This document shows, one piece after another, positions 57,642-64,000 of a DNA stretch of 64,000 bases. The notes beneath the pieces were generated by a model. The model was not told the origin of the DNA, did no database searches, and worked only from the letters and a program-made list of their open reading frames with translations. The position numbers were made by a program, and so were the translations under genes. Numbering within the stretch: position 1 is the first letter of the stretch; each line of letters starts with the position of its first letter. The stretch covers positions 183,599 through 247,598 of the forward strand of contig NZ_LMUE01000002.1 in assembly GCF_009766065.1 (NCBI RefSeq), in the 5' to 3' direction. The stretch is from Dyella sp. S184. Lineage in GTDB: Bacteria; Pseudomonadota; Gammaproteobacteria; Xanthomonadales; Rhodanobacteraceae.

Positions 57642-58088
57642 CTAATCCTCGCCCTCGGCATCCGCCAACTCGTCCAGAGGATTGCCTCCGCGATAAGCCT
57701 TTTCCACGCGCCGCAGGAAGATCTCGTGGCGACGCTGCGCATCCGCCGCCGCTGATTGCCGCACGTCGACCAGCGGCTCCACGGTGTGGAACAGATACAG
57801 CCCGGAAAACTCGTGCATGAAGGCCACTAGCACGGCCATTTCCGAGCGCATCACATTCTGCTTCTGAGCCAGCCGTTTCAGCGTGGTGCCAAAGCGCTTG
57901 TCCATCGTCGCCATGTCGTCCCGCAGGCGCTCGCGTTCGAGATATTCCCGCAGCGCCTCGCGCAGCAGATCCGAATCGTTCCATCCCTTGTCGGCCTTGA
58001 GCTTCTCCAGTTTGCCGAGCATGGCGGTGTCGCTGAGGCGCGCCTTGATCGTGCGCGAGGTGACAACGGTCGACTTTTTGGCGGGCAT
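57642..58088 (-). CDS. Ribbon-helix-helix-like protein with long helical C terminus
   Basis: 148 residues from ATG 58088. The N-terminal SRTIKARLSDTAMLGKLEKL followed by GWNDSDLLREALREYLE fits a CopG-type ribbon-helix-helix fold; the remainder is a long charged helix (RERLRDDMATMDKRFGTTLK, then LAQKQNVMRSEMAVLVAFMHEF). Plasmid mobilisation accessory proteins look like this. It lies between the right palindrome and repeat copy B and may belong to the mobile region or to an older insertion. Confidence 0.7.
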   Translation of the reverse strand: MPAKKSTVVTSRTIKARLSDTAMLGKLEKLKADKGWNDSDLLREALREYLERERLRDDMATMDKRFGTTLKRLAQKQNVMRSEMAVLVAFMHEFSGLYLFHTVEPLVDVRQSAAADAQRRHEIFLRRVEKAYRGGNPLDELADAEGED

Positions 58089-58164
58089 GCGAGGGTTTTC
58101 GTCTGTGGCACAAAGTGAGCCACACCATAGCGCAAGTGGAGCACAGCTTAAATGGCTCTGCAGC

Positions 58165-58299
58165 GCCATCTACACGGGAAAAATGAGCGAAGCGGGCTCC
58201 ACCCTTTATGTTCCACTATGGAAGGTAAGCACATTCCAGCCGTCGATCATGGATGGCCAAACGCCACAAAGAAGAACGCCCGCGCAAGGCGGGCGTTCA
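58165..58299 (-). repeat. Rhs-associated repeat, copy B
   Basis: About 135 bp, matching copy A (48151-48169 plus 50659-50783) with a few substitutions. It follows the tip-2 immunity candidate and includes a terminator. Confidence 0.8.
58266..58298 (-). terminator. Terminator within repeat copy B
   Basis: Stem GAACGCCCGC / GCGGGCGTTC, with TTCTTCTTT following on the minus strand, 31 bp after the lipoprotein stop. Confidence 0.85.
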
Positions 58300-58328
58300 T
58301 TAGTGCTGTTTTCGTCCATGAGTCATGC

Positions 58329-58856
58329 TCAGTGTACCGGCAGAATTGCATCGTTCGAGCGCAACTTCCCGCCAAGCATGCTTCCTCCAGCGAGCGTGAA
58401 GCACAGTGCCCCTTGGGCATCGTTCGACTGTGGCTTTCGGATGTAAGCCTGATAAGTAAAGGGCGGCCCTTTGGCAGCAGCTGCTGCGTAACCGGGATCA
58501 TCTTTCGTGTCGGAGTAGATCCGCACATGGCCCCAATAAACGCCGCCCAAGCCCGTCCCGTTATCTTTCACTCCGTCCTTGCTACATGGACCAACAGCAA
58601 ACGTCACGTTGTAATCTTTTTTCTTAGCAAGAGCCAACAAGTCCGTATCGGTCGTGAAATCGATGCGCGAAATGATCAGCGACGGACGTGGCGCGGGACT
58701 AACCCAATCAAACTGTGCCTGGTCCTTGTAATCCACGTTGGTCACCGACGTCACGCGGATGTCCTTCGGGCCGCTGGAAAACATAGCAGCGCAGGCGGTG
58801 AGAGAGACCGACCACGCTAGAAGAGCCATGGTCGCGGCCAGCTTGCTACGTATCAT
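58329..58856 (-). CDS. Lipoprotein, candidate immunity protein of the lipase tip
   Basis: 175 residues with lipobox (SLTACA). The start overlaps the stop of the lipase-tip gene by four bases (ATGA). The mature domain (IRVTSVTNVDYKDQAQFDWV, RIYSDTKDDPGYAA, ALCFTLAGGSMLGGKLRS) is not a known family. Lipoprotein immunity proteins are typical partners of phospholipase effectors, which act in the periplasm. Position, coupling and localisation all fit an immunity role. Confidence 0.7.
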   Translation of the reverse strand: MIRSKLAATMALLAWSVSLTACAAMFSSGPKDIRVTSVTNVDYKDQAQFDWVSPAPRPSLIISRIDFTTDTDLLALAKKKDYNVTFAVGPCSKDGVKDNGTGLGGVYWGHVRIYSDTKDDPGYAAAAAKGPPFTYQAYIRKPQSNDAQGALCFTLAGGSMLGGKLRSNDAILPVH

Positions 58857-59620
58857 TGCTGGGCCCTCGAAAGGACTTGGGCGGGACTCATGACACCGGG
58901 GCCAGACGCGTTCATCATTTGACTGAAATCCTCGTGGTTCACCAGATCATCTTGGATGTATGTGTTTGCAATTCCGTTTGGCGCACCATCCCAAGCTCCG
59001 CCAATGCCCGCAATGAAATTGGAGGGCTGGAACAGACTGCCGCCTTCGGCGTCCACATCTACCCAATTGTTCACAGCGTTGGCGATGTTCTGCATGCCAC
59101 GATAGTGCCAGCGACTGACCGGGTCGATCGTGATCAAGAGATTTACTCGGCCGCATGTGTGCAGCGCTGCGGCAGCGGCGGTGTCACCACCGTAGCTGTG
59201 ACCGATCAAGTTGACCGGATCGCCTGCTGGAGTGGAGTTGATGTCAGCCTCGATGGCCGATTGCTGTGTCCACTGGTAGTAGGCCGAGTCGGGGTGCGTC
59301 AGGGCGTAGTTAGCATAGTAACTCTGCACGATTTGGGAGGTTGAATCACCAAACCCGCCGACGAAAATGTCGCGCAGACCATCGGGATCAATTCGGTTGA
59401 GCGGGCTGTTGCTGACAGCTGCATATGTACTGATGTCGCCATCGAGCCCGGTGGGATCACTCTGCAGATACCGCCCTGTCGCCGGCTCATACGTCCGGAA
59501 CATGTTGTAGTTGGTGCCCGACTCGGCGTCGTAGTACTGGCCGGGATAGCGCAAATTGAGCACGTAACCCGCTGTTGACGTCGGCTGTTGCTCCCCGAAC
59601 GGATTGCCCTGATAGGCCCA
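58853..59620 (-). CDS. Displaced Rhs C-terminal fragment with lipase-like tip 2
   Basis: Homology with the full rhs starts at WAYQGNPFGEQQPTS (59620) and runs to GRYLQSDPTGLDGDISTYAA; there is no start codon of its own beyond a GTG at 59563. After the canonical border PLNRIDPDGL comes a tip of about 173 residues: NLIGHSYGGDTAAAAAL (GxSxG nucleophile elbow), TIDPVS (Asp) and NHEDF (His), a plausible Ser-Asp-His triad. This suggests a lipase or phospholipase effector. The 5' side abuts the tip-1 immunity gene, consistent with a silent, displaced tip. Confidence 0.8.
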   Translation of the reverse strand, partial: WAYQGNPFGEQQPTSTAGYVLNLRYPGQYYDAESGTNYNMFRTYEPATGRYLQSDPTGLDGDISTYAAVSNSPLNRIDPDGLRDIFVGGFGDSTSQIVQSYYANYALTHPDSAYYQWTQQSAIEADINSTPAGDPVNLIGHSYGGDTAAAAALHTCGRVNLLITIDPVSRWHYRGMQNIANAVNNWVDVDAEGGSLFQPSNFIAGIGGAWDGAPNGIANTYIQDDLVNHEDFSQMMNASGPGVMSPAQVLSRAQQ

Positions 59621-59652
59621 CTGCTGAAATCCAGAGCAATTCTTACGGCACC

Positions 59653-60036
59653 TTATTTATTGCACTCCATTTCAGTCCAAGAGTTACCGTATTTGCTTTT
59701 AAAAGCTCCCAGTGAGCTCATCAACTCCGGGTCGCGATCTGAAACATATTTTCTGGCATCCGGTGTCAATTTCCCTTTAAAAAATTCCGCGAGCAACTTC
59801 GTATCTTGGTCAAGATTAATATTTAAGGCATTTTGCGTTTCGGCCACACATCCTTTTGAAAGCATAGATTGCATTTTTCTCTCGTCGAGTATTCGATTAA
59901 ATACTAAATCCGCCTGAATACTATCCACTACGACCCTATCTTCGGTCGTAGCTCTTCGATCCCCTACGCGTAACCCGACCATAAAAGCTATTGCAACAAC
60001 CACGATAAAAAGAATTACTATTAGTGCCGTTTTCAT
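59653..60036 (-). CDS. Membrane-anchored candidate immunity protein of tip 1
   Basis: 127 residues from ATG 60036 (longer readings go into the rhs end). One N-terminal helix (ALIVILFIVVVAIAFMVGL) is followed by a charged helical domain (VVVDSIQADLVFNRIL, CVAETQNALNINLDQDTKL) with C-terminal Cys residues. The gene is AT-rich for this region. It starts 13 bp after the rhs stop, the usual immunity position. No family is recognised. Confidence 0.65.
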   Translation of the reverse strand: MKTALIVILFIVVVAIAFMVGLRVGDRRATTEDRVVVDSIQADLVFNRILDERKMQSMLSKGCVAETQNALNINLDQDTKLLAEFFKGKLTPDARKYVSDRDPELMSSLGAFKSKYGNSWTEMECNK

Positions 60037-60049
60037 GGCTGCTCCACAT

Positions 60050-63000
60050 TTAATTGTTATACCATCTCGTGCAAACACAGTTCGGATTTGATTTCGATGC
60101 TTCTTCAATCGTTGGATTCCTAGGGACCCATTGCGTTATTACATAAACCGCAGTGGTACCATTGCAGCCTTTTTTAGTGCACCTTAGTTCAAGGCAAATA
60201 TTATTTTTGTAGCTCAGACCAGATGCGGGCCACCAATCACTTTTGGAGTCCGGTAAATCCTGCATCTTTTCATTGAGTTTTGATCCGCTCATTTCTACTT
60301 CTTGAGTTCCAAACATATCTGAGTGATCAAGCGGCCTTGCAGAGACGTATGCATAGGTCGAGATGCCACCCATCAACCCGATCGGATCACTCTGCAAATA
60401 TCGCCCGGTCGCAGGTTCGTATGTCCGGTACATGTTGTAGTTCGTCCCCGTCTCGGCATCGTAGTACTGGCCGGGATAACGCAGATTGAGCACGTACCCC
60501 GCCGATGAGGTCGGCTGTTGCTCCCCAAACGGATTGCCCTGATAACCCCACGACCAGATCACGGTGCCAGCGCCGTTGCTTACCGCCCGCGGCGTACCCA
60601 ACTGGTCAGCGGTCACGTAGTTGATCGTGCTGATGCCGCTACTGCCTGCACCATCATCCACCACAGCCACAGGTATGTCGCCTAGCCAGACGTAATCACG
60701 GTCGATCGTGCCATATTCGCCTATCAGGTGACCGATCTCATCGTACGCGTAACGTGCGCTCACACTCTGCGGAAAGGTAGCTGACTTCCCTACTCGCTCG
60801 CCTAATGCGTTGTACTTGTAGGTGCCGACGGTCGAGCCATTGAGCTGCGCCACCGTCATCCGATTGCGGGTGTTGTAGCCGAACCCGTAGGTGCTCCCAC
60901 CCATCACGCTGCCGGTGGTGTTGCCATCAAGGTCATTGGCGCGAGTGGCCGTGCCCATGCTGATGAGCTGGTGCGTGCCGGGGGTGTAACCATAGGCGCC
61001 ACCGGCCAGACCCGATGTCGTCTTGCTCAGCCGATCCCCGGTCGAGTCGTAGGTGTAGCTTTCCAGCGTGGTCCCATTGCCTTCAGTAACACCATTAAGC
61101 CGATAAAGCGGATCGTAGCTGTAGCTCTCCGTAGCTGGGTTGGCGCCGGGGGTGTTGCCCAGGGCTTTGATGTCGCCCATCGCATCCAGCGCAAAGTGCA
61201 GGTTCAGTGCCGGACTCACCAAGTCGGTAAGCCGGTAATTGGCATCATAGGTACGCTGAACGGTCTGTCCGTTGCCCAACGTGTAACTGCTGATCGGCCC
61301 AAACGGCATCCAGCTGACATTGCTTACCACTGTGGCCGGCCCTAATGCAGGCGGTGGTGCCTGCTGGCCAAAAACAGGGGTAATCGAGCTGGTTGGATCG
61401 GTAGGCAATACCAGCACGCTGCTGATGTGACCATTGCTATCGTATGTGTAGCTGACCTTCGTTGGATGATTCGAGCTGAAATTGACGAAGTTGACAAAAG
61501 GTGTGGCGTAGCTGCTCAACCGATCGGCCGAGGTATAAGTATAGGTCGTGATATCCGTTTGGTTGGATGTCACATAGAGCTTCTGAATGACATTGCCTCG
61601 ACCGTCATAGCAGTAGATGGTGCTAAAGGTCGCTTCGACCACACTCGTCAGCCGCCCGATCGGATTGGAGGCCGTGCAGCCAGTCACCGTATTCGATTGC
61701 TCGTAGTTGTAAGTGACGTTTTGTGTGACGTCGCCGGGGTAGCTGCTCCCGACCATACGATCGAGTGCGTCAAAGGTGGAATTACTGATGTTTCCCTTCG
61801 CATCGGTGTGTATAAGGCGATCACCGGCCGCATCGTAGGTGTCGGTGCTGGTGCCGGTATCCGGGCTTTGCAGCTGAGTGCGATCATTGAGCCCATCGAA
61901 GGTGTAAGCGGTCGCAAGGTTCGTCGGGTCGGTGACGCCTGCCAAACGATCCAGTGCATCGAGACTGGCGCTCGTCGTGGTGTTTTGCGTGGCAGGGTCG
62001 GCTCCGTTGTAGTTGGCGATCGTGCTGTGCAGGCGGTTCAGCGCGTCGAAGCCTTGCTGGCGCTGGTAACCCAGCGCATCGGCGCTGAGTACGAGATTGC
62101 CATTGGCGTCGTAGCTATTGCTCATGCCAGCATTGAAGACGGTCTTGTTGAGGCCATCGATGATGGCGGTGAGTTGCCCCAAGGCGTTGTAGCTGCGCGA
62201 TTGGCTTTGTACTGTCGTGCCCGAGGACGTAATGATTTGCTCAGATGTCTCGTTGCCGGCAGCATCCAGTGTGTAGTGGAGGTCGTTATTCTGCGCATCC
62301 AGAATGTCGGTCAGGCGATGCGCACCGTCGTATTTGAAGGTCGTGACCACGCTGTCAGGGTCGGTGATCGAGTTGACTGCGCCATACGCTGTATAGCCCA
62401 GGGTCGTGACAGAACCATCGACGGTACGCGACGCCAGCCAGCCACGCGGCGTATAGGTCAGGTCGGCGTTGATACCGTTGGCATCGGTGACCCGCGTCAC
62501 ACGTCCGTTGCCATCGTACGAAGCGATGGTGGTGACCTGGCTCAGGGCGTTGGTGACTTGATACAGATCGCCCGCCTGGTGGCATGCCGCACCGGGTGTA
62601 CCGCAGCTGGTGGCACTGCTGCTGGTGTAGTAACTGTAGCTGGTGGTCTGCGTCAGATCGGTACGCGGCCCCGTGACACTGAGCAGCAACCCCACCAAGG
62701 GACATTGCGTGTTGACGGCGGTGCAATAGGTATAGCTCCAGCGGCGCACGCCAGACGGCACCGCGCCCGTATTGATACAGGCGTAACCCGCCGCTGCGCT
62801 ATTCGTCGGATCGATCTCGCAACGCGCCAACGGCTGGCCAGCCGTGTTGTAGACCCACTCGATGTTGGCCACCGTGGTGCCGCTGGCATTGGCGACGGTC
62901 GTTTGCAGTGGCACGCGTAACGTGGTGTTCCACATCGTGTTCGTCGTGCGTTGATTCGAGGTGCCTGAAGCATCCACTTGCGTATCCAGCAGACCGCTGG

Positions 63001-64000
63001 CCGCGTAGTTCGTCGTCGTGAGGTTGTTGTTGAAGTCCGTGGTCGAGGCCAGATAGCCGTTGCTGTCAAACGTGGCCGCGGCATTAGGCTGGCCACACGT
63101 CGGTCCGCAGGGTGCGGTCACTGCGCTGGTGTGGACTGAGCCATTGGGCGTCACGAAGCTCAGGGTTGTCTGTGCGCCTAGGGGGTAAGTCACCGAGGTC
63201 GTGCCATTGCTGTTGAACGTCAGCGCGGTGGAATCCAGGTTGCCGACCAGCTGCGAGCTGATGGCCCGTCCGAGGGTGTCATACCCAAGGGTGACGTACT
63301 GCACACTCGCTTCGTCCACGACACCGGTAAGGGCTTCTGGCCATGTCGTGTTGGTATAGCTGTATTGCCGCGTACTTCGATCCGGATAGGTGACTTGAGT
63401 GAGGAGATTACCGCTATAGCTATAGGTTAGAACCCCTCCATTCGGTTGCGTGACGGTGGAAACGAAGCCGCTGCTGTTGTACACAAAAGACAGTTGTCGA
63501 CCGCGTGGATCGACCACGGTGAGCAGCAGACCGGCGACTGGCGCGATGGAGGTCGGCGTGCTCGCTGTGCTGTAGGTCAGCGTGGTCGTGAGCTGATTGG
63601 GATCCTGGATGGAGACTAGCTGTCCCGCAGCGTTGTAGTTTTCGTAGTTGCGGGTCGCCGCCTCAAAATAGGTCCATCCGGTCGACGTCGTGACGAGGGT
63701 GTCAGGGACATCGGGGTCGGCATTCCAGACGGTGCCATTTTCGGTGAAGACGACCCACTGACCATTAGGGCGATAGACCGTGGCGGTCGTGACACCCCCA
63801 GTCGACACATAAACCAGGCTGCGGTCGAAGCTGTGTCGCCAATGCGTTCCCAAGTTCGCGGCCGTTACTTCAACTTGACTGTTGTAGTAACGGTGAAAAC
63901 TCAGGGCACCTAAGTCAGCGTCCTCTTCATCGTGGTATTCGTTGCCCGTCGCCAGATTGATCGGGTCACCCGCACACGGACACGGTGGCCCCATTGTTTT
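60050..64000 (-). CDS. Rhs-family polymorphic toxin with tip 1 (5' end outside the window)
   Basis: At least 1,316 codons; the reading continues past the right edge. The visible N-terminal DUF6531-type segment is CAGDPINLATGNEYHDEEDA. Many YD repeats (for example SYDANGNLVLSADALGYQRQ, TYDAAGDRLIHTDAKGN) build the shell. The conserved core ends in YYDAETGTNYNMYRTYEPAT, GRYLQSDPIGLMGGISTYAY at about residue 1210. The tip is only 85 residues with five Cys (CLELRCTKKGC, CVC). A type VI or related export is likely; the secretion genes are not in the window. Confidence 0.88.
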   Translation of the reverse strand, partial: KTMGPPCPCAGDPINLATGNEYHDEEDADLGALSFHRYYNSQVEVTAANLGTHWRHSFDRSLVYVSTGGVTTATVYRPNGQWVVFTENGTVWNADPDVPDTLVTTSTGWTYFEAATRNYENYNAAGQLVSIQDPNQLTTTLTYSTASTPTSIAPVAGLLLTVVDPRGRQLSFVYNSSGFVSTVTQPNGGVLTYSYSGNLLTQVTYPDRSTRQYSYTNTTWPEALTGVVDEASVQYVTLGYDTLGRAISSQLVGNLDSTALTFNSNGTTSVTYPLGAQTTLSFVTPNGSVHTSAVTAPCGPTCGQPNAAATFDSNGYLASTTDFNNNLTTTNYAASGLLDTQVDASGTSNQRTTNTMWNTTLRVPLQTTVANASGTTVANIEWVYNTAGQPLARCEIDPTNSAAAGYACINTGAVPSGVRRWSYTYCTAVNTQCPLVGLLLSVTGPRTDLTQTTSYSYYTSSSATSCGTPGAACHQAGDLYQVTNALSQVTTIASYDGNGRVTRVTDANGINADLTYTPRGWLASRTVDGSVTTLGYTAYGAVNSITDPDSVVTTFKYDGAHRLTDILDAQNNDLHYTLDAAGNETSEQIITSSGTTVQSQSRSYNALGQLTAIIDGLNKTVFNAGMSNSYDANGNLVLSADALGYQRQQGFDALNRLHSTIANYNGADPATQNTTTSASLDALDRLAGVTDPTNLATAYTFDGLNDRTQLQSPDTGTSTDTYDAAGDRLIHTDAKGNISNSTFDALDRMVGSSYPGDVTQNVTYNYEQSNTVTGCTASNPIGRLTSVVEATFSTIYCYDGRGNVIQKLYVTSNQTDITTYTYTSADRLSSYATPFVNFVNFSSNHPTKVSYTYDSNGHISSVLVLPTDPTSSITPVFGQQAPPPALGPATVVSNVSWMPFGPISSYTLGNGQTVQRTYDANYRLTDLVSPALNLHFALDAMGDIKALGNTPGANPATESYSYDPLYRLNGVTEGNGTTLESYTYDSTGDRLSKTTSGLAGGAYGYTPGTHQLISMGTATRANDLDGNTTGSVMGGSTYGFGYNTRNRMTVAQLNGSTVGTYKYNALGERVGKSATFPQSVSARYAYDEIGHLIGEYGTIDRDYVWLGDIPVAVVDDGAGSSGISTINYVTADQLGTPRAVSNGAGTVIWSWGYQGNPFGEQQPTSSAGYVLNLRYPGQYYDAETGTNYNMYRTYEPATGRYLQSDPIGLMGGISTYAYVSARPLDHSDMFGTQEVEMSGSKLNEKMQDLPDSKSDWWPASGLSYKNNICLELRCTKKGCNGTTAVYVITQWVPRNPTIEEASKSNPNCVCTRWYNN

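Noticed and set aside
61427..62920. 497-codon plus-strand frame
   Set aside because: Antisense to the YD-repeat part of rhs; its apparent regularity comes from the rhs repeats.

Overview
The window is a GC-rich chromosomal segment from a gammaproteobacterium, most likely of the Xanthomonadales (Rhodanobacteraceae such as Dyella, Rhodanobacter or Luteibacter, or a close relative). The reasons are the gene families and their grouping: a bifunctional XanB-type ManC after rfbBACD, two Ax21-type outer-membrane proteins, a class I aldolase with pgk, tkt, pyk and gap in one neighbourhood, and a homogentisate pathway operon. The assignment rests on recognised protein families, not on a 16S gene or a database search. 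No tRNA, rRNA or CRISPR array was seen.

Region 1 (1-47 kb) is ordinary core chromosome. It starts inside rfbB and continues with rfbA, rfbC, rfbD and manC (dTDP-rhamnose and GDP-mannose precursors for LPS or exopolysaccharide), facing glmS. Next come a cystathionine beta-synthase, a YdcH-like protein, two coiled-coil envelope proteins, pilU, maiA, and a central-carbon block (pgk, a HAD phosphatase, tkt, fba, pyk, gap) that also holds two Ax21-like porins, a TonB-fold protein and an S1/P1 nuclease. A tyrosine catabolic operon (hppD, hmgA, a lipoprotein gene, fahA) lies divergent to a MarR regulator. It is followed by a peptide transporter, tryptophan 2,3-dioxygenase, a pdhA-pdhB-E2 operon, two coupled genes of unknown role, a frameshifted VOC gene, a trimeric autotransporter with a TpgA-like partner, an AraC regulator, trpS, arginase and small stress-type proteins.

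Region 2 (47.4-64 kb) is accessory DNA. A large rhs gene enters from the right edge on the minus strand and ends in a short cysteine-rich tip. It is followed by a membrane-anchored candidate immunity gene, then a displaced Rhs core fragment carrying a lipase-like tip with a lipoprotein immunity candidate. A third displaced tip, with two membrane-protein candidates for immunity, lies 6 kb further on. Between tips 2 and 3 sits a roughly 5 kb mobile unit: a tyrosine recombinase, a large CHC2/TOPRIM primase with an ATPase-like C-terminal half, an XRE regulator and a small unknown gene. Copies of one palindrome (TTGCGAC-T-GTCGCAA core) lie at both ends. A related repeat of about 130 bp, which contains a terminator, follows the immunity genes of tips 2 and 3. 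The distal repeat copy is split by a 2,489-bp IS1-like element with perfect 21-bp inverted repeats, a perfect 8-bp target duplication and four small passenger genes.

The accessory region therefore reads as an Rhs toxin-tip array that has been entered by two different mobile elements. The displaced tips share the last stretch of Rhs core with the full gene, which is what would let the full gene acquire a new tip by recombination. The functions given to tips and immunity proteins are inferences from position and motifs.
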